64,000 nt of DNA from Sisyra terminalis (lineage: Eukaryota > Arthropoda > Insecta > Neuroptera > Sisyridae), in the NCBI GenBank assembly GCA_958496175.1, contig OY292274.1, positions 52,338,630 through 52,402,629 on the forward strand, given 5' to 3'. The position numbers and the translations under genes are program-made. Position 1 is the stretch's first letter; each line of letters opens with the position of its first letter. Positions 48,901-60,009 of the stretch are shown here, one piece after another. The notes beneath the pieces were generated by a model. That model was not told where the DNA came from and did no database searches. It saw only the letters and a program-made list of their open reading frames with translations.

Positions 48901-51900
48901 CGCAAATCGTACGAATAAAAGGTTTTTCAACATTTGTAATAATTCACGACATTTTAATAAAAATGACACTATAAAACTTTTACCTGAAGACATAAATGTA
49001 TGCTTTATTAAATATATTAAACATCGAAGTTTCGTTTGTTCTGTTCACGATTTCAACATAATAATAAATTACACGAGTTATAAAGAAATGATGGATTTGA
49101 AAATATAAAGAAGTATTTACAAAAAAAAAAGTTAATATTCTATTTTATTCAAAAGTAATTATGAAAATTGAGATAGTTATAATGGCGTGTTAAACGTTCT
49201 GAAGCTCACACTGTTCTATTTGCTTTGAAAGCATGAAAACTGTTTTAAATGCACAAATTTTTACAGTGGTGGTGTCGAGATGACGTGCGAATATTTTAAG
49301 GGCTGGTACCGCCCCGTGTTTGTCACTCATGTGTTTCTAATATGTTCGAAAAATTATCCCCAATGATTCATATATTCTTTTCAGTAAATTCCAATCATGT
49401 TTTTTTTTGCTATTATCACGTATTGAATTTCTCGGTGACATGAAACTTATACATAGTTATCATTATTTTTATAGAGGAACCAAACACTTTTAATACTTTT
49501 ATTTCATGTTTTGTGAAGTTAACATAAATGTTATTTAACACTAGGAGAGTAAAAGCTCTGGAATAATTTGAGTAAAAGGTAAGGAAGAATACAGAACAAT
49601 CATTAAAAAATTTTAATACCACGGAAAAGTATTGATGCATAAAATGAAATGATTATAATTCTTGATTGAAAAAAAAATCGGAAAAATGTAAGTTATTGAA
49701 AAGCTCTCTTTGATACCTCGAGATACGAGTTTAAGTCGTCCTGTAACCTTGCTTGTATGTCAATTTGCACGTATCTCAAAGCAATTTTCACCATTGAAAT
49801 TAATTGAAATACCATTGATCCGTTACAACTATCAAAATGCTCTCCCATTTGTTTTTGTTACGTGTTTTTAAATAAGAAACGTGTATTTATAAATGACAAA
49901 AATATTGTATATAAAAACAAAAAAAAATGTAAGGAAATAAACTGGTTTTATAAAGTGTATTTGAATTTTGGTCACTTTAATCTTACTTACATACAACTTA
50001 AATACTGTTGTATATAGTTTACAAGATAAAGTATGTAAATGCTCAAATAATACAAACCCCTAGAAAAACTTAGTAAAGATGCTTCAACAGTGAGGTAAAC
50101 AAGTAAACTAGGGTTCACTGGTGGCCGAGTGGTCTAAGCGACCGCTCCAAAACTGATCGGTTTTGGGTTTGATCCTTGAATGGAGCAAATTTTCGATATT
50201 TCTCGACTACGGATTTTACTAATCCTAGAGCCGCTAAAGACCATGGTTAAGCGTTGGTAGAAAACAAGGCTCATGTGTACTTTAGCACACCCACAATCTG
50301 GCAATGTTGCATTTTCGACTTTGTTTTTAATTTAATTGGCGGTTAAATCGGTCCATAATGAAGAAAATTTAGCCACAAAAGAGAGAATTAACCATATTTG
50401 AATTGAATAAACAAAAATATCGCGAATTTAATTAAAAACAAAGTCGAAAATGCAACATTGCCAGATTGTGGGTGTGCTAAAGTACACTTGAGCCGAAAAC
50501 AATTTAAAAAATAACACATTGGGGGGATGTGTGGAAAAAATCGAAACGCTTAAATGTCGTCGTTCTGTTTCCCAAATGTCGCTTGTATCTCAAATGTATC
50601 AAATGTTACTCGCATTTTAAAGCAAAACTTCAATCGCTCGACTACTCTTATCTCAAATATTTCCAATATTGGGGTACTTGTATCTCGAGGTACGAATTCA
50701 AACATTAATAATATATTAAATTTTGCAATAATGAAATGGGTATCATGGAAATTTTGTACTAATTTTCAATGCAATTAAAATCCATAGAAAAATAATAAAA
50801 CTTTGTGTCTTCATTAATTTGAAGTAGCTTAGTTACTTTAAAATGTCTAAGGTATTGTACTGAATTTCTTTATTTTTTGGTAAAAAATGATTAGTATCTT
50901 ACATAAGATACTTTTTAAAAAGAACTGTATCTTGTAACTTAAAAAGTATCTTAGATATCAAAAGTAACTTTGATATCGAAAAGTATCTAAGATGGAGCTA
51001 AAAACAAAATATTCAGTAAACAATAAAATGGGTTGACTACCTGGTTGTACAAATTAGCTTTAGGTATGTTTTGATGTTTTTATATATTGTTCTATTTTAT
51101 TTTGTTAGGTTCTATAAGATTCAATGTATACCTTTTGTATTAATCTTCTATCGTTATTTTAAAAAGTGTTCTGTGTGCAGGGGTATAGATATACATACTT
51201 TCCTTTATCCAAAATTAATAACTGTAAGAAATACATTATCTGATATCTAACAGATTTACCTAATACGTTACGAAACTTAGTGCATACATAGTACACAAAG
51301 TAACTAAAAAGTAGTACTACGTATAAGTGTATAAATAATTTGTTTTATTTAAAATAATAATCATTTTAGGATTATATATGCCGTATTGCTTCTCATCCTA
51401 TAAAAGCGACTTGTACCAATTTGCGACTTTTATGCCTCACTATTGCTGGAAACAACGTTTACTATCTAACAACAACGTCACCATCAGCAGTTTCATCTGC
51501 ATCTGAGAAAAATAAAGCACCAAAAAAGCGATCAATTGTACTATCAGAAGAGAAACTTCAGCCTCGTGGATGATGAAGGGGGTGATTGATTTTCTCACAG
51601 GCGATTCCAACCAAGCTCGTGAATTACGTGATAAATTTATTTTTAAAATAATCCCAATGGTCAATGCCGATGGGGTAAGTTTGCTGTATTTTTTATGGTT
51701 AAATTAAATGTAAAATGAGATTTATATTAGGTAATAGTCGGAAATAATCGGTGTTCCCTAACTGGTCGTGATTAAACCGACAATATCGAACTGTGATACG
51801 AGAAAATTATCCGTCAGTTTGGTATACAAAATTAATGAATCGAAGGTAAATTAGGTTGTTGAACAGTAATTCGCATTTGATATTAACCAAATTAATTATT

Positions 51901-54423
51901 AAGATTACTAGAAGATTGCGGTATGGCAATGTACTGTGATTTTTTCTTAAAAAGTAACTTTAGATAAGTATTTAAGAGTTACTGTAATAGATACCCGAAG
52001 TAACTTCGAAATTTTTTTAAAAAAGCATCTTATCTTGTACTTAGATACCTTCCAAAAGTACATAAAATTACATAAAATATGATTCAGAACTTTTCAAACA
52101 TATTTTAGAAATACTCGGTTTAAGCTACTTTATTCATCCCTATCTCTCATAACTTTAAATATTATTATTAACTTCTGTCGTCAGCTTATAATGCTTATAA
52201 AATTATTCTCTGGGTCCCATACATTTACTTACCTAACTTTAAGTTGTTTTTCGAATTGATTATCTTCTTCAAATAATTCAAAAAGGCCTTGGCAAATTCG
52301 AGGAATTAATCCTGGATCTTCCTATTTAACAAAAAAAAAAAAATATTTGACCTAATTATATTAACATCTACGAGATTGCTTATTTAAAATTTATTATAAA
52401 ATATTGACTACGTTAAATTAGACTTGCATTAATTTATTTAATAATTTTAATTAAATGACTCGTTTATTTTGAAATTGGCGTAAGTCCATTTGTAAGTCCA
52501 AGGACGGTCTATATGGTGATTCTTCTTCTTGTAACTAGAACAAAGTATGTTAATTATTTAACTGCTAAGTTTTCAGAAATTACTGATTTCATTTTAGTTG
52601 TAAACAAAAATGCCAATTATTCCCTCCTCCTTAGTATCTTATGTTCGTATGGTTAAAAATGATAATACTATAGGGATTGTTCTTGAAATGGACTTAACTC
52701 ACTTTCAAAATAAACGGCGCATTAAAAATGATAGTTTCTTTAAATAAAATTATTCCTTAACTAGCAAAAAATGTTTACTAAAGCAGGCCATTCACGCTTC
52801 GACTTGCAGTCCAACTTGTGGTCCGACTTTCGAAGTTGGATGTCTAGTCGGAATAGTAGGATCATTTAGGCGATCCAACTAGTCGGACTACTAGTTGGAT
52901 CTTCTAGTTGGATCGCCTAAATGTTCCGACTATTCCGACTAGATATCCAACTTCAAAAGACGGACCACAAGTTGGACTGCAAGTCAGAGCGTGAATGGCC
53001 TGCTTTAGTAAGATTTTCTTGCTTTTAAAATAACTTAATTAGAAATTTATTTAAAAATATTTACCTTATTTCCGGTCATCGTGTAGGTTTTTCCAGTTGC
53101 ACTTTGGCCGTAAGCCAAAACGCAAACGTTATATTTGGCACTAACTGATTGCAACACATCCCTTCCCAAGGCTTGGAATACCTAAATATGCCATAAATAA
53201 TACAATCATAATGAATAATGAAATAAAAATCACTAAAATCTGATAACAAACCCACGCATTGGGGAGCTTAAACCTTCCCTAATGCGTGAATATATTCAAG
53301 CAAACAATATACAATTTATAGCATCACTTTTTAAATTTATTATAAATAGTTTGCTCTGATTTATTTTTGGCTTGTTTATTATGTATATTTATACATATTA
53401 TTAATAAAACAATATTATTGTAATTCACCTGAGTTTGAGTACTATCTTGGTCAAAACAAAAATCGAAGGTGAATAATCGTACACGTTCTCTGCTATCCCC
53501 AGCTTTATGAATTGGCACCTTTGAAAATCGTAAAATAAAAATTTTGGATTAAAATTTAAAACGTTGTGGAAATTACAAGTTGAATTTTTCACCTATAATT
53601 CGATTGGATATTCAATTGTGAATGCATTTCTAAGTTCTTTTTTAATACTTTTAACAAAAAATTATTATCAAAAGTATCTTAAAACTTACTTTGAGATTTG
53701 TAACAGCCACAACATGTTTTGACTCAAGTGTTACTATGGGAATTACATTTGCTGAATGAATTTCCCTGAAAAATAAAACAAAGCTTTTGAAAATTTCCCT
53801 TGATAAATTCCCAAAAAATAGTTAAAATTTTGATATAGTGTTAAGATTTAATAAATTAATTTTAAGGTAACGTTGCACCATGTTAAATAATATTAATGAT
53901 ACAATGGAAAATGTCGATAATAGTTGATAATAGCTGAAATTTTCATTGATAATTATCCATAACAATTTTGTCTGAGTCATGTTTTCAAATTAAAACCAAA
54001 TAAACAAATTTATAAACTACCCTAATTTCATTTCGGAAAAGTATTGATGCATAAAATGAAATGATTATAAATAAAATAATTCTTGATTGAAAAAAAAAAA
54101 CAAAATTGATCGGAAAAATGTAAACTATTGAAAAGTGCGTAAATAAACCCATTGAAGTTCTTTCTGCACGCAATATTAAAGCAAAACACGAAAACTGTTA
54201 CTTTCATTGAAATACACGACGTTTATTTCGAAAATATGTCAATTTACTGCTAGTTTCCTTTTTCATTTCCTCTTCACATAATTATTTTGTAATGATTTCC
54301 ATTTTCCATAAATGCTAAACAAAAGTTGAACAAAAATTTTTCGATTTATTAATTTTGTTGGAAAATTTTCACTTACTTGCCACATAACGGTCTAATACGC
54401 ACTGCTACTTGTATATTAGTCAT
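42920..54423 (-). CDS. Kinesin-3 motor protein, KIF16B/STARD9 type
   Basis: Plus-end microtubule motor. Exons (minus): 54377-54423, 53690-53765, 53429-53518, 53065-53181, 52233-52321, 48545-48654, 46725-46923, 46570-46670, 46396-46509, 46167-46339, 42920-45070; 1088 residues, all eleven phases closing. The N-terminal motor (about 1-370) starts [13 protein letters not shown]. The P-loop is [13 protein letters not shown] (canonical form GQTGSGKT), switch I is SNKSSSRSH, and switch II DLAGSE is formed across an exon junction. [20 protein letters not shown] is a hallmark of this subfamily. A short neck coiled coil ([20 protein letters not shown]) follows. One 2.15 kb exon then encodes a 716-residue polar tail with a Cys cluster ([13 protein letters not shown]); I see no FHA, PX or START domain in it. 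The long introns are full of mobile sequence. The last exon joins after a good acceptor (TGTTTCAG). Confidence 0.93.
45699..46155 (+). repeat. SINE copy 5 with 250-bp downstream partner repeat
   Basis: 45699-45857 is a full SINE (GCCTACCGGTGGCCGAGTGG; A box TGGCCGAGTGG at 45708, B-box-like GAGTTCGATT, end GCGACGGTAAAT). The next 250 bp (AGTCTGGTCTGCTTAATACA to CATATAGTTGAAAA) also follow the SINE copy at 55039, so the two share a longer composite. It ends 12 bp from the splice donor of kinesin exon 10 (46167). Confidence 0.85.
47364..47701. mobile_element. Inverted-repeat element in kinesin intron
   Basis: GTCGCTGTGCCTGGCAA at the left and TTGCCAGGCACAGCGGC at the right are near-perfect inverted repeats about 300 bp apart, with no open frame between. 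Likely a MITE. No target duplication was confirmed. Confidence 0.6.
47925..48090. mobile_element. Second foldback element in the same kinesin intron
   Basis: CAACGTTTCGCAGTTTATTA and TAATAGACTACGAAACGTTG are inverted repeats with a further AGAAG/CTTCT match, enclosing about 90 bp of AT-rich sequence. Confidence 0.6.
50117..50250 (+). repeat. tRNA-derived SINE, copy 6, truncated by a MITE
   Basis: Has an intact head (CACTGGTGGCCGAGTGGTCT, then GCGACCGCTCCAAAACTGAT) and the B-box-like GGGTTTGATCC. It runs to CCGCTAAAGACCATGG, where similarity is lost just before the inverted-repeat element at 50268. In kinesin intron 5. Confidence 0.8.
50268..50493. mobile_element. MITE with about 70-bp inverted repeats
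   Basis: GGCTCATGTGTACTTTAGCA at the left mirrors TGCTAAAGTACACTTGAGCC at the right. The inverted match continues through CACCCACAATCTGGCAATGT and TTTTCGACTTTGTTTTTAAT for about 70 bp. It sits at the broken end of a SINE in kinesin intron 5. Confidence 0.85.
51370..51845 (+). pseudogene. Cytosolic carboxypeptidase (CCP/AGBL) gene fragment, broken
   Basis: Two exons of an M14 cytosolic carboxypeptidase (tubulin deglutamylase family), 51370-51674 and 51731-51845, with their intron retained. This indicates a genomic duplication rather than a processed copy. Recognisable blocks are [54 protein letters not shown] and [14 protein letters not shown]. Two lesions are visible. Bases are missing in front of the Gly-Glu-Thr segment, removing the His of the HxxE zinc motif and changing frame. 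One base is also lost just after TGRD, creating a stop, after which the original frame resumes. No other exons of the gene are present. It lies in kinesin intron 5, on the opposite strand. Confidence 0.85.
52777..53010. mobile_element. Near-perfect 234-bp palindromic foldback element
   Basis: The left arm TACTAAAGCAGGCCATTCAC and right arm GTGAATGGCCTGCTTTAGTA continue as inverted copies almost to the centre, where GATCCAACTAGTCGGACTAC-type motifs pair. Repeated CCAACTxGTCGG words occur inside. It has no coding capacity and lies in kinesin intron 4. The transcript would form a long hairpin. Confidence 0.85.
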
Positions 54424-54929
54424 TTAAATAAATATTTATCGATTGATAATTGATTTAAATTTACAAAAAAAATGCATCAAAAGCTAACAAAGTCTTTGTA
54501 CACATTGAAGTGTTAATAGAAACTAAATGTGTTGAATATGAAACATCAGTTTCTTAAAATAATCTCGGACTTTTGGAGTAATTTAAATTTAGAACACGTC
54601 ATAAGGGTGAACATATGGTTGTAGTCTTTTAGGATTTTCAACTGAATTTGTCTTTGTTTTTCTTAATCAAACTATATATTAATCTCACTTTACTTTATTT
54701 TCGTTCTTCGTTTTGTGGTAATGAGAAGAAAGGTGTTTAATGAACTTTAGTTTCAAGAAACCTATAGTAAGATGTAATTTAAGCATTGCTACAAAAATAC
54801 TTATACGCTTACACGTATTCAGTGAGCGGCCTTATTAAGAATTAGAGCAAATCATTTTTAAGTAGATGATAAAAGCTAAAAGAATTACTAATCTACTAAT
54901 TCACCAAGAGAAAAATGAATCTACTACTT
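54424..54929. other. Upstream of the kinesin gene
   Basis: Should contain the kinesin 5' UTR and promoter (minus). AT-rich; no distinct core-promoter element recognised. Confidence 0.4.
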
Positions 54930-56206
54930 CAGTGTTTCTTAAACCTTTTTATACCGCGGCCCCCTAAATCAGAAAAATAAAATAAAAAAGGCCCCCTCTC
55001 CAAAATCGTACACTTTAGTGACCAACACTACTTTATATGGCCTACTGGTGGCCGAGTGGTCTGGACAACCGCTCTAAAACTGTTAAGTCTTGGATTCGAC
55101 CTTTGTAACGAGCAAATTTTCTATATTTCTCGATTACGGATTTTTATTAACCCTAGAGTCGCTAAAGACCTTAGTAGTTATTTAGCGACGGTAAATAACA
55201 ATTAAAAAAAACAAATGTCTATATTTCATAAGAAATACCCAGTTACAGTCTGATCTGCTTAATACAGCATGAGTGTTTTTCAATGTTGTTCATAACGCGA
55301 CTTCCTTCCCTCTGCTATTTGTAATCTGTATTTTACTATGTATCGATTAAATATGAAATCTATTCAATATTTGAATTTATCTTTTACTGAAGTTTCGCAA
55401 CTCTCCAATTTCCTTAGACTCACGACCCACCTGCTAAAAACGCTAGAATGCAAGATAGTACAGACCTAAAAACATATAGTTGAAAAAAGTTAAAATAATT
55501 AAAGGTATAATATTATAGGTACATTTATAAATATTAGTAGATCATTTATCCATGTTGGATAAAGTATTGTAGGCGAAAGTAGTAGGAGATGATCCCCTTA
55601 AGCGGGAATCGCTGTAAAATATATACTCTTCAGAGTAAACCTAAAATAAAGGCGATTACTTCTATTATATTTATCTATATCCTACTTATTAAACTTAAAG
55701 TCAGAAATTAATTAAGGCTTCATTGAAATATTCCTTTTTTTAAAAAACCTTACAAAGTAATCGTCTTGTACACCCTTATGGGTAAGATGATCCCCCAGGT
55801 AGAGTTTGCTAATATAACCAAGAAGTATGCAACCATGATCACGTGGTCCGAATACTAAAATTAAGAGAAATAGAAATCCTCAAACAACAGAAATTACATT
55901 AACATTTACGTTAACATAAGCTCAAAGTCCACTCTACCTTATATCAGCCGTGCACAATTTTTATTTTTTCTCGTCAAAATCATATTGCTCACGTCTTTAT
56001 TACTATTTGACTTGTCACGGGGGTCCATAAGGTCCAGAGCTATATTTTATCAGTGAAATAAACTAAATAGCGTTAGTGGTTTAAGTACAATCGCAAAGGA
56101 TTATGTGTTAATGATTTTTCTTATAATAGATACTGAAATATTTCACGGCTTCAAGCAGGGGCTCCCAGACCCCCTAGGGGACCGCTCCTCAGAGTTTGAG
56201 AAGCAC
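54930..56206. mobile_element. hAT-like non-autonomous remnant with nested SINE
   Basis: The left end CAGTGTTTCTTAAACCTTTT followed by TATACCGCGGCCCCCTA is a typical hAT terminus. An inverted, diverged match (CCCCTAGGGGACCGCTCC then CAGAGTTTGAGAAGCAC) lies at 56172-56205. Inside are a SINE composite (55039-55485) and AT-rich sequence; no transposase remains. Target duplications were not found, so the pairing of ends is inferred. Confidence 0.55.
55039..55485 (+). repeat. SINE copy 7 with the 250-bp partner repeat
   Basis: Full head GGCCTACTGGTGGCCGAGTG, A box TGGCCGAGTGG, end TTAGCGACGGTAAATAACAA (55200). It is followed by the same partner sequence as at 45901-46155 (AGTCTGATCTGCTTAATACA to CATATAGTTGAAAA). 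Confidence 0.85.
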
Positions 56207-56429
56207 AATATAAGTGGATATATAGTGAATATATGCTATGTACCAACTTTAAATAACTTACTTATTATATCTAATACATGGAATATTTAGATTTATGTTT
56301 TACTGTTTATCACTGATATTTTTTATTTATCATTGATCAAAGAATACCTTGATTTCCCAAAAATCTAACTACTTCATTCAACAAATTCATTTTCGCAATT
56401 GCGTTAAGGATGCACGATTTGAACAGAAA

Positions 56430-58790
56430 ACCATCCCTTATATCCTAATTTTCAGTTGAATATTAACTCGATTAAAAATTTGGAAATGGAATTTTGGAAT
56501 TGTTGTTGTCCTGTTGCCCACAGGACGAAAATTTTCTCACTTTTCAATTCACTTGAAGACCCTTTTTGATAATCCGTTGAGAAACATGTGTAATATGTAT
56601 GTGAACAGGTAAGAAATAACAACAACAAAATCAATAATGAAATTTTGACAATCAATCTACTATCTTAACACTTAGGAATATAAAGATAAAAATAAGAATA
56701 AATAAAAAAAAATAAACAATAAAAAGGAAGTACTAACAACCATTGTGACATTTTCAAAAATAACCACTTGAATTCCCTTCTGAAATTACTTATTGAAATT
56801 TAATTTAAAGGTAATAAGGAGGTAAAAATGCTTGCACCAAATTTGCTCTGAAATTCATAGTTTTCGACAGGTGACTAATCCTAATAAGGGTATATTTTAT
56901 CAACGGATTATAAAACTACTCTCTTTCGTGGGTAGAAAAGCTGTGAAAATTTTTTTGTCCAGTGTTAAAAAAGACACCCGAAATATCGTCTAAAAGTTAA
57001 AAAATGGATAGTTTTAAACTGGAAAGAAAGAATACTAGGGATAATGTTATACGTTTAAATTAAGTTGCATAATTTTACGTGATTCAATCTAAAGGTAACT
57101 TCATAAAGGAAAATTGGTATTAACTGTATATATCATTGGGAAATCAAAACGCGAAGTTAAGGAGGTAAATTTACATGCGACAAATTTGGTCTGAAATTCG
57201 GACATATTTGGGGGTGGGTTTTTATTATGAGGTCTAGTTTTATCAACGGATTATCAAAGAAAGTCTTCATGTAAAGTGAACAAATTTTCGTCCTGTGTGC
57301 AACAAGACAATCACAATTCCATTTTAAAGTTTCAAAAAGGACAATTTTCAACTGCAAAATAAGGATATAAGGAATAATTTATTTTCCTTAAATTTAACGT
57401 AATATTGTTGATTTAATCATACTTAACGATACTGACTAAAATTATTTTACGTTAACGGGATAGATGGCCGGAAAATCAAAACGGGAAGTTAAGGAGGTAA
57501 AATTACATGCGACAAATTTGGTCTGAAATTCGGACATATTAGGGGGTGGATTTTATTATGAGGTCTATTTTTCTCTACGGATTATCAAACAAAGGCTTCA
57601 AGTGAATTGTAAAATGAAAAATTTTTCGTCCTATGTGCAACAAGACAATCACAATTCCATTTCAAAGTTTCAAAAAGGACAGTTTTCAACTGCAAAATAA
57701 GGATATAAAGGATGGTTTATTTTTCTTAAATTGAACTTAATATTATTGATTTAATCATACTTAACGATACTGACTAAAATTATTTTACGTTAACGGGATA
57801 GATGGCCGGAAAATCAAAACGGGAAGTTAAGGAGGTAAAATTATATGCGACAAATTTGAATTGAAATTAAGCCATTGTTTTTATTATGAGGTCCAGTTTA
57901 TTCAACTGGATTATCTAACAGTAAGTTAAATGAATTATAATGTGAAAAAAAATTGTCCTTTGTACAAAAGGATAACTACAAAACCAGTATAAAATTTGAA
58001 AAAGGATAATTTTCACCTGCAAAATAGGATATAAGGGATGTTGTTTTTCGATACTGATTCATCCTCAACGTAATTGAATAAGAAAACATAGCATTTAGTG
58101 GCTAGCGTGACTAGATTATTGGATAAAGAATTCGGAGATTTCATTGGTTTCGAGGGGTGACTCTTCCTTGTAAGGACATAGTTTAATAACGGATTATTAA
58201 ACAATGCTCTTACGTTAGTAGTATTGTGAAGAAAATTTGATCCTGCGTTCAGAAGGACACCCGCAATATCGTTTCAAAATTACAAAAGGGACAATATTTA
58301 AGTGCAAAAATTTTAGGATATTAGGTATGGTTTTTTTTTTGCTCAAATATTACAGAATATTTTGTACTGAATCATTCTGAACGTAACCACAAAAGAAAAT
58401 TTGGCTATCAGTGGCTAGATTCTTGGATAAACTAAACGGGAAATTAGGGTGGTGAAAATACTTGCACCGAATTTACTATGAATTTCATCGTTTTTGAGGG
58501 ATAACTTTTCCTTATAAAGGCATATTTTATCAACGGATTGTAAAACAATGCCCTCACGTGAGATTTAATGAGAATTTTTTTTGTCGTGTGTGCAAAAGAA
58601 CACGCGCAATATTATTTCAGTTTTACGAAGAGGACAATATTCAAGTGTTAAAAAAGGATATAAGGGATGGTTTTTTTCATTCAAATTGTGCCGAATATTT
58701 TAAACTGAATCATCCTCAACGTAATTACCAGTAATAGCATAAAAAAATGGCATTTTGTGGCTTGATCCTTGTTTTCAAAAAAATATGTTA
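56430..58790. repeat. Satellite array, monomer about 340 bp
   Basis: About six direct, diverged monomers from 56815 to 58770 share AAGTTAAGGAGGTAAAA, TTTATCAACGGATTAT, TTTCGTCCTGTGTGCAA and AAGGATATAAGGGATGG. The best pair (57453 and 57793) is nearly identical at a spacing of 340 bp. A partial monomer at 56430-56590 is in reverse orientation. No convincing open frame. Confidence 0.85.
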
Positions 58791-59243
58791 GTTTGTTTAT
58801 GTATCTTTATTTCTTCAAATATTAATGCGATACTTTAACAGAAAAAAACTTAGGATTATATGGTACCTGTACGAAGTTAAGGAGGAATCGCTAGTACAAT
58901 ATAATAATGCTCGAAGATCATCAGTTCAGCTGGAAAGTTAGTGGTTATGCTCAACAGTTGTAATGGTTGTAATAATATCATGGCACTTTAACTTAAGATA
59001 AATCCACACTAAATTTGAAATTTGAAATTTACAGTTTTTAATATTGAGAAAGTATGCAATTAAATTTTGGGTTAATCTTAGATTCATACTGGTGCTTACA
59101 CGTGCTTACTAAAGATTAATAAAATGAAAATAAATAATTTTATTTACAATGATACTGATGTGCAAAAGTAAAATAATTTATATAAAATACTTAATAATTC
59201 TTTGGTTATGCTATGGTACGTAGATATTTATAATATGTTTCAA
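58791..59243. other. Downstream flank of the LPMO gene
   Basis: AT-rich, with one more satellite-like GAAGTTAAGGAGG at 58874. It should contain the LPMO 3' UTR. Confidence 0.4.
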
Positions 59244-60009
59244 TTAAAATATTTTAATATCTGCACAATTTCGGAATGTTTCTTGAGGTCCACATCCAAC
59301 AGTTTGTGTTCCATTCCCACAATCACCCCACATATTTCCAGTAGTATATTGCCATCGGAAGACACATTGTTCACATTTTATTCCTTCCGGTAACTGTATC
59401 GTTACATTGAAATATCCACGGTTCGTATTTAACAAATAAAATTTATCATTTCCATTATTTAAATTCAAAGGTATAAAGCACTTTTCTTCTTCTAAATCCT
59501 CTGCATTTTTCAATGGACAAAGACTAAAATTGAAATATCCTCGATGATTTGCCGTGATTAATACAGCTGCATCTAGCACTGATCCTTCTTTATATTCTGC
59601 TACGATTTTGCCTAAACCATAAATACCAAGATTTTCGTGGTCCCTTGGTTTGAGATCGGAGTAGGAGTCACCGCATATTCCACACTTTCCTTTATTTTTG
59701 CTCCATTGCGTCTAAATTTAAACAAAGATTAGTATATTTACTATAGACAAATATAACTTTTCAAAAATAAATAAAAATTACCGAATATCCACCACAATAT
59801 TGTTGATCATCATCATAGTTTTTTGGAAATTTTTCGTCAATTCTCCAAATTGATCCTCGGCCTATTGGATTCATTAGAATGCCATGACTGGTAGTTTCTT
59901 TTATGGCCAAAGAGGCAACAATGAATAACATTAAATGGCTATGCATACTGTTTGTGATTGAATCAGCATTAACTAGATACTTGATACATTTCTTTTTTCT
60001 TATTTCCAT
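59244..60009 (-). CDS. AA15 lytic polysaccharide monooxygenase
   Basis: Secreted copper enzyme that oxidatively cleaves chitin or cellulose, of the insect AA15 family. Exons (minus): 59782-60009 and 59244-59711; 231 residues from the first ATG. An internal ATG at 59946 would give a cleaner signal peptide (MHSHLMLFIVASLAI then cleavage before His) and may be the real start. Cleavage at TTS-HG would expose the N-terminal His of the copper histidine brace. The second His is in ITANHRGYF. Other family landmarks are NPIGRGSIWR, YCGGYS, NKGKCGICGD and CVFRWQYTTGNMWG, with many Cys for disulphides. The length equals a bare catalytic domain, so there is no carbohydrate-binding module. Substrate cannot be told from the sequence. 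Confidence 0.92.

Noticed and set aside
42545..55200. tRNA genes suggested by A- and B-box-like sequences
   Set aside because: The sequences cannot fold into a full cloverleaf with acceptor pairing and recur with long shared tails, so they are SINE heads.
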